64,000 nt of DNA from Litoditis marina (taxonomy: Eukaryota > Nematoda > Chromadorea > Rhabditida > Rhabditidae). The translations under genes were made by a program, and so were the position numbers. This document shows, one piece after another, positions 10,801-51,618 of this stretch (positions are counted from its first letter, which is position 1; each line of letters starts with the position of its first letter). Location of the stretch: NCBI GenBank assembly GCA_964036275.1, contig OZ038435.1:13617634-13681633 (forward strand), written 5' to 3'. The notes beneath the pieces were generated by a model. That model had not been told where the DNA came from. It saw only the letters and a list, made by a program, of their open reading frames with translations, and made no database searches.

Positions 10801-12532
10801 TCTGACGTCTCTTCGGGGCACACTATATCTCCGAATTCGTTACAATACAGTTTCGACTAAACGCGAATTTGTCATTAAAGGAGACCGGAGAGCAACTTGG
10901 TTTCTCGTAAAGCTGCTGTATCCTACTTTTGATTGGACGCCTTGCGTCTCGCGCGGGATTGTCATGTGAATGTCACGTGGACTGATCATACTAATATACG
11001 AGTTATTTGTGCTCTCTGATCTAAACACCGTTAAAAGCAGCCCGAAACAAAACCTCTGCTCAAGTTGTGTTCCGGTCTCCTTTAACAGAGCGAGTTGGTG
11101 AGAATCAACTACAGTCCCTCTGTCCGCAACACGCCTATACAGTGCATGTGGATCGATCCCGCTGGGTTTGTAGTTCGATCTGGTTGATTTCTGTTCGAAA
11201 CTCTCTGAATTACGGGGTGTGTCGTCATCGAACTAAAACTGAGGTTTTGTCATTGTCTAGTTTTTCTTGGTTTTTGATGCTAGCATGACACGATTTCTAC
11301 AACCAGATAGAATGCTACTCGGTGTTCTTTTCCATTCACAAGTGAGGTTTTTGACTGTTTTTGTTTGTCAGGCAGTTGAACCGGTCTTATTCGGTTACGG
11401 TATCGCAGTTTGGTCACAGTTTCGGTCGAGAGTCTTGTTTTGGTGACATTCGGGACAAAGCTGGGGAAGTTAGACACGGTAGAAAGGAATGGAACGAGAA
11501 CCTCAGAGAATTGGAGGGAGTTGAGAACGAATGGAAGGGGAGTATGAGAGAGTAGTACCGAGCGAGAGAAGAGAGAGGGAGAGGGAAAGAAAAAGGGGGG
11601 GGGGATAAAGAGAGGGAGCGATGCGATTTACTTGCGTGAGATTTCGAATCGAAAAGAATAATGTTGGGTAGAGTAGTGTTCCTCGATTGGCTGATTTTTG
11701 ATTTATTTCACAATGATTGTATTTCAATGGAGACTGTTTTGTTGTTGTTTTCTTCACTTTCCTTGTAGTACTCCACATCAACTCAAGTGAGAGGTACACC
11801 ATTCTCACATTACGTCGGCAAAACGTGCTCAACTTGAGTTAGAAAAAGCCAGTCTTTCTCCGATCTTCGTTATTTGTAAACAACCCTAGACGGTTGTCCT
11901 ATCCTGCTGTGTTTGTAGTTTCATCTCGTTTCTTTTCGGTCGTATTGCAAGACCTGCATCGAGATCAAACTACAACGACTATTTGGTCCCTTTAGTTCAA
12001 ACACCCGCCGGTCTTCTTAAACTTTTGTTGTTTGACCAACGTAACTCCTTTCTCCCCTAGTCTCTTAAACTCTTGATCTATCTTTTTGATCTCTCAAACA
12101 TATTCCTAGTGTATACTATGGCTTCCAAGTGAGGTCCAAACATTTCCACGTCTTCCACTAGCCTGCTCCATCGACCATTGTCCGCGCACGCGTCGCGGTC
12201 GCGCGCAGCGGTCAGACGGCTGGTCGAAAGCAGTTTACGTCCATTGGACGTTTCCCCCATAGTCATCCTAGCCGATTAAGATAATCATGTTAATCCTGCA
12301 TACTGTATCTGTACTTTTGATCTGTGTCATTTCTATGAATTTGAGCTAGATAGATATAGTTTTTATCAAATCTTTTAGATAGGGGTCAAAGTGCAAATTC
12401 AATTTGAAAGATGTTATCTCTCGTATTTCATAAGAGTTCTGTGTCTTACCTTGTTGATTTTAACATGAACCCTTTCTAATATGATTGAACTGTCTAAAAC
12501 TTAATATTCACTACAACAAAAATCTAAACAAC

Positions 12533-12903
12533 ATTAGTAAAAAGTGGGGGAACCAACAAATGTGTGAGTTGTGTTTGGTTCGACCTCGATATCAGCAAAA
12601 AGTGAGCGATACGAATTGATGTGATACTGTAGCAGAAGTATTCTGCAAAAATAGAACAATACAAATGTTGCACAATGGTTCACGAAGCCCGCATGATATT
12701 TCAGAAATTGCCGAAGGGTATTTCATGAGTACTTTGACGACATGCGTGCGTTGTGAACCATTGTGCAACATTTGTATTGTTCTATTTTTGCAGAATACTT
12801 CTGCTACAGTATCACATCAATTCGTATCGCTCACTTTTTGCTGATATCGAGGTCGAACCAAACACAACTCACACATTTGTTGGTTCCCCCACTTTTTACT
12901 AAT
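12533..12903. mobile_element. Fold-back MITE with identical 151-bp arms
   Basis: The left arm is 12533-12683 and the right arm 12753-12903, with a 69-bp loop. Reading the right arm in reverse complement, I find no difference from the left arm over all 151 bp. The ends read ATTAGTAAAAAGTGGGGGAA. Total length is 371 bp, with no coding capacity. Arm identity implies recent origin or gene conversion. No clear target duplication is seen, and I cannot assign a superfamily. Confidence 0.93.
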
Positions 12904-13399
12904 TGTCCTTTTTTTGCTAGTTGTACTCCTACAACTTCATATGTTGCCTATTCACAGAGTGGATCTTGTGAACTCATTATATTATTATGGAACTCTCAGT
13001 TTTGTGTGTGCACGAAGCCGAATGCAGACCATAAAATTGCTGGTGTTGTAATATAACGCAGGTTACTGGCTCTATGACTATCAACACCTGAACAAAAACG
13101 CTAAACGTTCCGATTGACATGTACACCGCTTTTAGCGGCGATAAGCGATGGGGATTGGCGCCATTGACAAATCTACAATTAGAGACACCAACTCACTTAC
13201 AATATAGCCATTATTTACAACACCACATCAAAAACCTTCGTTGAAATTTTTTTTCATTCCTGCGTCAATTGACACACGAGTCTGGCGCCAGAACGAAACG
13301 AAATTTTCTAGGTTTTTCAGCTACCAATACACACTACATGTGTCAATTACTGAATGGAGCAATATTCAAACTATTCGATTGTCAGTTTCGTGTGTTTTT

Positions 13400-14373
13400 G
13401 TTTTGGCGCCATTTGGCGTCTGTTCCGAGCCAGACGATAAAATTCGATTTTGAATTTGTGGATCTTTATTTCACATTGGAATATTCAATATCTGTTAACT
13501 CGAAACAGTTTGATTGACAATAACTGATATTTTTCCAACTTTGGCGCCAATTGGCGCCAGCGCACAGTGCCAACAGAACTTTTTTGATTTTCAGATTGAG
13601 CATACTTGCCATGTGATAGTTATTTAGTGTACCGAATTTCAGACGATTCCATTGACGCTGTCGTGGGTTTGGGTTTTGGCGATATCTGGCGCCTGGTTCG
13701 AGCGCCAGAAGAAAAATTTCAGTTTTGGAAAATGGCTTTCACACTTTTCACCAAATTATTCAATTTCTATTAGTGTTCAACATTTTAGTTGACGATAAAT
13801 AGTGTTTTGCCGTTTTTGGCGCCTAATGGCGCCAGCGCCGGGCGCCAATGATGATGTATTCATCTAATATTTGGCGCGACGGGCTAACTTTTGCATTATA
13901 ACTCATGTTTCAAATTTCAGCTAAATCGGTTTGGTAGTTTTTCCAATAGTGGTTTTTGGCGCCTATTGGCGCCCGCGCCCGGCGCCAATGAGGAGCTATG
14001 CATCTCATATTTGGCGCGATGGGCTAAGTTTTGCATTAGAACTCATGTTTCAAATTTCAGCTAAATCGGTTAAATAGTTTTTCCAATAGTCGTTTTTGGC
14101 GCCTATTGGCGCCCGCGCCCGGCGCCAATGAGGAGCTCTGCATCTCATATCAGGCGCGATGGGCTAAGTTTTGCATTAGAACTCATGTTTCAAATTTCAG
14201 CTAAATCGGTTGAATAGTTTTTCCAATAGTCGTTTTTGGCGCCTATTGGCGCCCGCGTCCGGCGCCAGAGATTACATATACATTTCATACTTGGCGCGAC
14301 GAGATAACTTTTGCCATAGAGTAGATGTTTCAAATTTCAGCCAAATTGGTTCAGTAGTTTTTCCACTACGATG
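13400..14373. repeat. GGCGCC-rich tandem satellite, 140-bp unit
   Basis: Units starting TTTTTGGCGCC occur at 13813, 13953, 14093 and 14233, spaced exactly 140 bp. The two middle units are nearly identical. Diverged units continue upstream at about 13674, 13539 and 13401 (spacing near 138), and further GGCGCC boxes lie near 13281 and 13158. Each unit has one or more GGCGCC palindromes, then a TTTGGCGCGA box, then AAATTTCAGCTAAATCGGTT. The frame at 14210-14521 is repeat-derived. Confidence 0.92.
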
Positions 14374-16731
14374 CGGACAGAATTCCGTGAGGGACGAGGG
14401 AGGAGGGACGAGGGACGAATTACGGCGGAACTTTTCAACAACGACACGAAACCATAACTCAGGCGAAAATAATCCGATTCGGCTGAAATTTTCACACAAT
14501 GTTCAATTTGTGATTCTCTAACGTTCTCTTCCTTTAGTTTTCAAAAAAAGAATATGTTTGAAGATTTTTGTCAATTAAAAGGAAAAAACGAGTCCGCAAT
14601 GGCCAAACCAAAGACAACTCACGCAGAGCGCTTCGCGCTCCGCGCGATTTCTATCAGTTGGGGAAAACTACCCGTGATGGAAAATTACAATGTCTTCGAG
14701 ATCAAAAGCCGATGCTTTTTTGTTCAGTATCTATTTTCTCAACCTCTTGGCCTAATTGTCTACTTCAAAGAAAACATATTACTGAAGCGAAAGTTCGCAC
14801 CTTCTATTGGGATTCGTTCTGATAGGTGTCAAAACTTTGAAATATTCTACCAGAGGTCAAAGATCGATTATTTTCCGTTTACTAAACTTCTCACCGTGCG
14901 GGTCTAATTGTGTGATTTCGATGGTTTTTGCTGCTTATCAGCCCAAGTGCCGCTAAACTGTGAATCCAGTGTCATTCCCCATTTTATTCTACGTCGTATA
15001 GTCTTCTTCGTTTCTACGTTGACTCTTGGAATAGAAGTCCGAAATATTCATACTTGCTACCTGTGAGAGCCGGCGCAAAACTACCAAATTAGTGTTTTTA
15101 TATTTTTCTATTCAATTGTCAGTGAAAAGTTGTACATATAAAATACTAAAAAAAAACTAACTAAACTTTGGTTTCAAAAATTCCTTGTATTTTTGTAATA
15201 TTGTCCGATTCCTCCCACGCGATGTCGTTCAAATAGTCATTCTTCTACATTCGAAGTTTGCTTAAAGAAAATAATTCGAAGAAAACTTCCCAAGGAACAT
15301 TGACGCAGAGCGTGTGAAACTAAATTCGGAATTCGGATTAATTGAGAAGTTCTGTGAAACTCGTGTTTTTCTATTTTCATTCACCCTTAAAATATTCATG
15401 TCTTTTGACACATAGTATCACATGATGTTCTCTCAGCTTTATGCTTCACGTACGGATTCAACGGGGAAAGATTCTTCTTCAGGTATAGGTTTATATTGAC
15501 AGAACAACGTTGAATACAGCAACGTATTTCCGCCATTATTTGACTTACGAGGTTCAAGAGCTATTTCAGCTCCGTCTTTTTCCAAAATCTTGATTCAAGT
15601 CAAGATCATTGGGTTAAAGTTGGCGGGCCAGAGCACTTTTTGAAACGTAGGTGAAGATTTTGTCTTTAACCAACCTTTAAATTGTTGATTTCTTCAAAAT
15701 ACTGTTCCGAATAAAGATAAGAGGGTTACTGATGTACGTCCGAGCACTCTCACGAAACTGGAAACTTGTTTTGCCTGGATTTTTTCTAGTTTTCAAACTG
15801 TGCAAGTTAGACTGGAAATCTTGACTTCGTTTCCCCCAAAATACTATTCCGAGTAAAGATTAGAGGGTTAAAGGGGGCGTGTCGGCTCAGCATCGAGCGG
15901 CTATCGCTCACTGGGGTATTACCAGCCGGCGTTCCTCGCCCAAAAGAGATGGAAAAAGGAAACACAGATAAGATGGCTGTTCTGCTTTTTCTGCACAACC
16001 ACTACAAACCTAGGCAGTGTTGCACATTGCAACAATCATAAAAATCTATAAGTTTAATTTTCACGTTAAAAATAGAAATAGGTTGTCAGTGTAACATCGC
16101 ATAGGTTTACCAAGTGTTAGCCCGCAATACCTGTGATGAAAAACTAATCTGCACAGCGCTTGAAAAAGCTAAGGCTGTTAGGCGTTCTGTGCACAACCTG
16201 GTACAAACCTTGACGATGTTGCACGTTGGAACAATCGGGAAAGTCGATGTAACTTTAACGTGAAATGACACTCATTTTTCTCATTAGTTTCAACTTTTAT
16301 TTATGTGGTCCGTCCGGATCAAATTCGCTATTCATGTTATCCTCACTTTACAAATTCAGTTTCATATTTTGTTGAGTACTTCCAGCAAAAAAAATCAACT
16401 AGATAACTCAGTCGACCCTTTTTGAACTTTGATGATTTCCGAGTGGTGTGGGGTAATACTATGAACTGTAAACCCTTAGAACAAAGTTGTAAGTTTTTAT
16501 TTTACCAATTTATGTCCGGTTTCGTGTTATTCAGTTTATCACACATTACGTCAAGAAAAAGTAGTGACTATGCAAACAAATAGGTAGACGAAATGATAGA
16601 GGTCCATATTAGATATTTATCTGCCGCTATAAAAAACATTTTTGATGTTTATAGGAAGTTACCAAGTTTGGGTTTAGTTTGAATTAGTTTTATACACAAC
16701 TTCCTGCAGAAACCAACTTACTTGCACCGCG

Positions 16732-16875
16732 ATATATAGTGGTTGCCAATTATATAAATTTCTGTCTCTCGCCGGAATCGAACCTACGAGCAAAGTTTCG
16801 TAGCAGGGCAAGCAACCGCCGAGCTTTGGAATCGGAGACATACCCTCTCGCCTTTCAGTTGGCGAGGATTGTAAC
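16732..16875 (-). repeat. tRNA-derived SINE-like repeat, copy 1
   Basis: On the minus strand it carries GGTTCGATTCCGGC (B box-like), followed by a tail matching GAGACAGAAAT..GGCAACCACTATAT. It matches the copies at 52328 and 57258 at both ends (GTTGGCGA..., ...CACTATAT). The part holding the A box is diverged or deleted here. Confidence 0.75.
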
Positions 16876-18981
16876 TGAGAACTCATCAGAATAGATCAAA
16901 AGTCATGAGTGATCTGTTTGTAGTTTCATTTCGATTGGTTCCGGTGAAACTGTACTGTGTTCAAAGACCAAACTACAACTCAAGCTGAGTAATTTTCTAT
17001 ATTTCCAAAACATCAGTTTCAACCAGTGTTATGAATAGTGTCTCACAAACAAACACATAACACACTCTTAAATTTCCATATTATTATAGGTGGTTACGTA
17101 ATAGTAAACGAGTTCTTTTCGTTCATACAGCTACGACGGGGTGTGTATTGATTATTTATATGAACAGTTTTCAACAAAATTACATAGTTTCGATGACAGA
17201 GTATATTTTTTTCGCGTATTCTGATCTCGAGATGAAACTTTATACTTTCATCCCGCCTTTGAAATGCTTAAAAAGTTTTCCCTTCACTAATGTCTTACCA
17301 TTTTATTAGGTTTTTTCAGTTTTTCTCTTATAATTTTGCCAATTATCGTGTTGTTAGTGTCATCGTTTCTGTATTTTGTTATCTTTCTGTAATCGAATTT
17401 TGTGTCGCGACTACACACCTTTCCACATGCCTTTTAGGAATTTGGAGATATTCCGAGGTTGCTCATTTTGAGAGCAAATAAATATGGAAGAAAAATGATT
17501 GAGTGAGTAAGGCTAGACTAGAGAGGTTCCACCACCCTTTGAACAATAATATGATCTGTGCGGTCCAACTTTCAACTCCTCACTTCATTTCACCCATAAG
17601 TTGAATACCTTTCGCCCTACAACTGCCCCATAAACTGCCCCACGATCATATGCCGACCGGGTGGTCCTTTTTCTTCCATTTCGCACCCCACGGAGCCGCC
17701 CGTTAATTAGCTCCCTCAAGTAGTAGGACGATTCGTATTGAGTCCTACACGCAACCATTGATATACACTACTAGAAGGGAAAAATGCAGGATTGTATAGT
17801 CTCAATCATTTCTACTGAGAACGCTACAGTGCTTATTCAAATTTTCCTTCATTCAAACTTTCCAATGACTGCATTATAATGCGAGCTCAAACTTTGACAG
17901 AAATGTTTCAGACATTTATCTTGCCGAGCCCTACACGCAAGTACACTGATATACATCAAGAAAAAGTGGGAGGATGTAAATAATGGTTGTATGGTTAATT
18001 TCATTTCTACTGTAGCATGAACAGAAAACTCTCAGGCCGCTTCAGAGACTATAAGTATACGATTCCGAGAATTTCTGGAGGACTTTCCATGTCAAATAAT
18101 TTCCTAGAAGTTTCATTATTTTACTGTGAAGAGTTGAAAATATGTGCAAGCAAGACTGATAATGATGTTCCTAGTTTTACTTTCAAGTTGAAGTTTTCAT
18201 TTATAGTCACATTCAATGCAGTGTGCTTTCGTTCTAGGTTTTTTCGAACCCAAATATCCCGAGAATGTGAATTTGAAAAGGTTAAGAAGTGACTCACCGG
18301 CAATATAGAAGAAAATGCATGCATCCTCCGACAGTGATTCTTTTGAGTTTGAAATCATTTTCCGTGACAAAGTTCACAGCGGAAATAAGAGTGGTGCTTC
18401 GCAAGTTGCCTGCAGATTTTCCTGGTCTTCGAAAGTGATAAATTTCAGTATTTGATATTTCTAAGTTACCCAGTATCTACTTCTACGTAACAATGTGTTT
18501 TGTAAATTTGATCAACCCATCTGTTAGCATATTCTTTTATAGACCTTTTCAGACGTTACACTACCTTTATCTCTTTCTGTTGTCAGCACGTTCTTCTATT
18601 GCTTACTATTAACCTTTTCACTTGCTCCGGAGACAATGGCACCTCTTGCTTTTTCTCAACACGTTCTTTCACCAGTGTTTCACTATTGATCGATTTTTTC
18701 ACATCGATGAATCAACATTTTTTCTGAGTTGCCACACCTCTTCTCTTTAATAATTCAATCTTTGAACCACCACCTCTTTTGCCCCGCCTGTACTCTCTCA
18801 ACATGTTGTTCTCTCGAAGTTTAACCCTTCGATTTCTCTCAACTCGATCAACAAATTGATAAGATTTCCAATTTTTTCGGTTTTTCTGAATTCATTCAAT
18901 AAAACGATATTTTTCTAGCTTTTTGCTTTGACTGGGTGTTTTGACCTCTGCGGCGCCCGTCATTCCGCCTCCACCATTTGA

Positions 18982-19430
18982 CCGGAGACCCTCCAGGGTC
19001 CTTCCCCATCACACCATGGCCTCCCATACGGTCAGTTATCGATTGGTATTATTGATCTTACGGGGTATTATTGGTTTATTGATTGACGTTCTTTTATGTA
19101 TGGGTTAGAGTACAAGGTCCTTTGTCACCACACCATCGCCACCCATTCGGTACGTATTGATTGATATTATTGATCTTCCGGGAATATTATCGATTCATTG
19201 ATCTACGCTTATTATGTATGGGTTACAGCACAGGGTCTAGCCTCACCACACCATGGCCACCCATACGGTTAGATGTAGTGATTTTCAGAACAATCCATCG
19301 TTTATATTTATGTGTTCTGCTCACATATACACCTACACAGTTAGAATCGGAGTAACAGCTAGAGGAACATATAGATTGAATGTATCGCCGACTTTCATAC
19401 CATGGGCAACCATGGGGTTAGACCTTTTTC
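18982..19430. repeat. Tandem repeat of about 125 bp with CACACCATGGCC motif
   Basis: Three units begin near 18982, 19110 and 19232, and a partial fourth lies near 19390. Each has CACACCATGGCC-CCCATACGGT (ATCGCC in the second) followed by ATTGATATTATTGATCTTCC-type sequence and a TATGTATGGGTTA box. In units 1 and 3 the ATG opens a five-codon frame that ends exactly at a GT donor in phase 0, so these could be tiny first exons; see the findings. Confidence 0.75.
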
Positions 19431-19528
19431 GGGACGATTAGAGATTTATTGATTTCCTGGTGTTGATCTATTTATCTGTTAATCTATAACAAACTACACG
19501 AGTGAACTTCTCTCTACTTTCATTGAAT

Positions 19529-47280
<27,752 letters not shown>

Positions 47281-48395
47281 GTCGAGACGGAGAAAATCGA
47301 TATGTACCTAATCAACTAACCACATCAATCAATAATCTAATCAATATCCACGTGATGGTTTACCCGCTGTGGTACCGGTCCCCCAGCGGTAGTAGATTTT
47401 CCGGCGCTTCTGGTACTATATCTATCTATCCCCCCTCTCTCCGTGATACGGTATTATCCCTCATATTGTACCCATGATACCAGAAATGTATAGTCACCTT
47501 TCATTGTGATGGTTCTAGTGCTGTTTTATCACATCATCATTGCCTACGATTCTTTCCCTTAGATGCGCAGGTTGCGGCGCCGCAGCGCGCGCGTCCGCGA
47601 CGCGTCGCGTACCACATTCTCTTACACTCGTGCTTTCGTCAACATTGAGCCCTCCACGGTACCACCGTCTTTCATTCGTATGGGCCACTTCGCCCGCCCA
47701 TCTTTCAATAACTAATCATGTTCACTGTCTTTGTTGCTGCCTACATGACCGATGTGTCCGGGTGTGCGTCTGCTGCATTTGCCTGCGTAGCTGAATCTCA
47801 TGAGATACTCAGGCGACACCCGGACACATTGTCGGTACGCAGCGAACATGTTGTACATAGTCCCCTATTGTGGACACCTTTGTTTGTGTGTGTTTCCGTG
47901 TCAAAATAACAACTCGGGACTACGTGCCACCCACCAAAGTCGGGCCAAACTTTTCTGTTTGGGTACGGTGGCTGGAGGAGGTCAAAAGGAATGATTCCGT
48001 GCATTTTCATACGAATTCTTCACAAAAAAACGTTCCTTTCCGTCTCCTTTAACCGTTTCTTATTTATATTACCTTCAAAAGGTGCCTATGCAAGTACCCC
48101 TGCGAGCTCACTAGGCGGCTATGTCTTACCCTATCTCCCCTCTCCCTCTCAACTAGTTTGGAATGGACCTCGAGTTAGATGCGCAGGCATCTTCTGGCTC
48201 GCGGCCAAGTCCAGTCCCGCCTAGGATAGTTTATCGTCTCTGAATCGGTTAGCATAGTTTTATTTATATACGAATTACGACACCACTTGTCCGTCTTCTG
48301 TTCATATTCTGTATTTTTGCTTGTAAATGTCCTCTTTTGTCATAATATCATTTTCTTGTGAATTTTGAATAATAAACAACGATGAAATCCAGTTT
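47281..48395 (+). other. lit-1 3' UTR (predicted)
   Basis: About 1.1 kb from the stop to just past AATAAA. It contains a PUF-like TGTAAAT (48322-48328), which is a possible Pumilio/FBF site, and a GC-rich palindromic patch near 47570-47605. Length and end are inferred from the poly(A) signal only; open frames inside it are not supported. Confidence 0.55.
48371..48376 (+). promoter_or_regulatory. AATAAA polyadenylation signal
   Basis: AATAAA in an AT-rich context, followed by a T/C-rich stretch (TTTTCTGTTCTCTTTTCC). It is the first canonical signal downstream of the lit-1 stop that I noticed. Confidence 0.6.
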
Positions 48396-51127
48396 TCTGT
48401 TCTCTTTTCCAAAGTACAATGTTCGCACGGCAGAAGAAACTACTTTTGATTTGACATCATACTTCCAAACAAGACGCAAATCTTCCAAAATTGTTGATAT
48501 ATGAACTGAAAGCTAAAAACACACGTAAAAACGTGTAAAGAAGAACTGTTGACGTTCGTATAGATCTCTTGTTGACTAGGCGAAATATGAATTGTGTTCG
48601 GTGAAGAGCAAAGTGTAACCGAGGTTTGAAATGGTCACGTGTATAAAACGTGTAAAAACGTGTTTACACACAATTTATCACGTTTTTTCTCAACTCTATT
48701 TTGGTCCTTGACGTCTCAGAACATGTTGTTATCTCGTTTTCGTCCCTTCTTTCTAATATTAGATTTGAGGCCGAGCGGCAGTCAACGACCAGCGCTTATT
48801 TCATTTCTACCCTTCGGATACTCACTAGAATACCCCATTTTTCAGCCACATTATATTCTACAATTACCTCGTAGAAATTGAAATTTCAAAAAGATGCTAG
48901 GTGTTTCAAAAAATCGCGTTTAGTTTGAACAGTTTGAGAACAAAACGGTCACATTTTAGTGAAACGCCAGCGTTTATTTCACACGCGTCAGATACTCGCT
49001 AGAAATAACTCGTTTTCAGCTACTTTTGGACCTAGATTTGCCTTGGACGTAGTAATTTGAATACTCAGAAGATTTACCACTCAAACTACTATTTTTGCTG
49101 TTTACGAGTAGAAGAACGCTCTCAGAGTGATTTTCGAGCACGTAACCGTTCACTGTACGTAGATAAATGAATGTAATTACGACGGAAAGCGTGAAAACAC
49201 ATCAAAAACTGTGTACACAGTGGTTCATAGGGAGTGATCGTAAGTGACTCCCAGTTGGATCTCATACACATCAAATATGTCCAACTACGACAGCATACAT
49301 GAAAAACATAGGAAATGTGTGTTAATCTGTTGCTCATTTTGCACATTTCCTACACACAACTAACACGTGCAATGTTCTCAATTCATCGAATATCTGGCCT
49401 AATCATCACTTTATTATTCCTATTTTTGTAGATAGAAAACTCAGCATGCCATGCCGAGCTACTAAATTATTCCCGGAAAGTGTGAACGAATCTCAGATAT
49501 GACACGTTCAAACACTATATAACCACTCTTTCAGCAGGTCACATATCTCAAATTTTCTTAGTGCAGACTTTTGCCACCAAGTTTTATTTCGGCAGATGTC
49601 TTCCCGAAGCAGTGGGTCCAATGAGAAACCGAACCGTTCGCCTACTCAAATGCAACCGAACCAAAACCTGATAAACGTTACAGAGGCAACCAACTTCCGC
49701 ATTAACTACTTGAATTGGCTCGGTTCCCCCTTTTTGGCCTGAATTTGGTTTGCTTCTCGAACGAACCAACCGGTTCGGGAAGAATCGGTTTGTTTTTGGT
49801 TCGGAAAGAGTCGGTTCGGGAGAGAATTCACCATTTCAATGGAAAGTATGTTGAATTCATGTGAGAAACTACTCTATAACAGAATTCTGACCATACGACA
49901 TCTATATTGTTAAACAAGTTTGCTTAAATAAACATGTAACCGGAAAAAAGCTGTGATTTCATCTCTGGCAGAAATCTAAATCTGATTTTCGTTTTTCTCA
50001 GATTGCACTCCCCCGCGTTGTCTGGTAAAAAGTTGACTAATACGTATGTAATCATCTTTTCGAGAATTTTCCCGATTTTCGATTGCGTCTTCGCATAACT
50101 GCCTTGGTCAGTCTTTACTCCAGTAACATTTCCCGAATTTCCACGAAAATTCCTAAACCGGCAGACTCTGGAAAGTTTGCTCATTTTTGATACAGAACGT
50201 TTGCGATATTTGTGAGATTGAATACCTCCCGACGTTATTCTCACGTAGCCTATATTTTGCAAAGTTTCCAATCCTTCCTTGAGTATCTCTCTATCTCTTA
50301 TACTTGATTGGAGTAACTACCAGAAATTTTCTTTCTCTTGCAAGCCGAAACGTTTTTTGACTCTCAATCAGACCTTCTAATATATTGCCTCCCCATCGAG
50401 TACATCATTAGGCTATAGAGGGAGAGCCGCTCTCCATTTTCACACGATTCATATCTTCAGCAAGAGTTTTGCACTAGCAGAACAGACTTTGATTCAGAAT
50501 TGTTCGTTTTCCAGTGGTTACTCTACATCGATTTCTAATCTATGCAAACAGTTTCATTCATACGAGTTTCCAATAAACCATTGTTCTGCATGCAAACGTT
50601 TTGCACTTCAATTTAGAAATTATCGCTTTGTTTATATTCGGCAGTGTTTCATAGTCCCTAGATATAGATACATTAAGTATCAGAGAAAATTTTTTTGCGA
50701 AGCTCTATTTGAAAAATAAAACGTCTTGAATTGCGATTGGCTCACATAATAGTTATTTGTTAACTGCCGGGTTTATGCAGGGAGACATAAAATTTAAAGG
50801 ACCTCATTTTGGAGCTTGGACAACTCTTGACAAGTTGAAGTACTGCAGCTAGTTACTTGAAGGGTTAGTGGGTAGTGATTCAGTTACGTCTGAGTCTAAA
50901 GTTGCGAGCAAAACACAGAGAGACCACAAACCGACGTTGATGTTTACCGTGCGTTCTGAATTTCGTAGGTTAGTTTTGTCTTACAGTTGAGGTAGTCTTC
51001 AGTTAGTTGTGTGATGAGTTAGTGCACGTGGTAAATTAGCTACAAAAAGATACAGAGATCACACTACGAAACATCCGTGATGTTTATGCGGTCGCGTTGA
51101 GTTATTCATATCTTCAGACTTCAGCTG

Positions 51128-51297
51128 AGTACGTATGCTAGAAGATCCCGGCACCTTCATCCCATCCTGCGTATCCTCAAACATACGCTATTTCTCTGCT
51201 CTTACATCCAGCCGGGATGTAAGAGACGAGAAATAGTGAGGCAGAGCGAGAGACGCAGGATGGGATGAAGGTGCCGGGATCTTCTAGCATACGTACT
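51128..51297. mobile_element. 170-bp fold-back MITE, copy 2
   Basis: Terminal repeats AGTACGTATGCTAGAAGATC... and their complement match over about 45 bp with no mismatch by eye. Centre TCTTACATCCAGCCGGGAT. It is the opposite-orientation relative of 29571-29740, and its arms are much better matched. Confidence 0.9.
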
Positions 51298-51618
51298 CTG
51301 CAGCTGGTTAAGTATTAAATTAGTTCCTGAAAAGTAGTGTATTCAAACTACAAAACGTTGTTTGTGCAGTCGGGTTGAGTTCGTTACAAGTCTAGCTGGT
51401 AACAAAATAAACTATTTACTACAAAACAGGCGGGATGTTTATGCGGTATCGGGGGTTTTGTTGTTGCTGGAGAGCGTTGAATGTGCCCCTATTCGCCAGC
51501 TTAATTGACTTTCTTCATAACGACAAAGAGCGCATAATCGACCGCTTTTTCCTACTCCAGCAGTTATTCGGCTTTCTCATTGCTAGATGTTATTGTTTCA
51601 ATTCACGTAATAACTCTT

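Noticed and set aside
12078..12266. 62-codon minus-strand frame with CG-rich core
   Set aside because: The core is a CG-dinucleotide palindrome (GCGCACGCGTCGCGGTCGCG); no exon signals.
49604..49742. 46-codon frame starting ATGTCTTCCCG after a CAG
   Set aside because: Looks at first like a first exon, but it is built of CCGAACC/GGTTCGG repeats and ends in a stop without a donor.
49924..50271. 115-codon minus-strand frame
   Set aside because: No domain, no signal peptide, no splice context; possible but not supportable.
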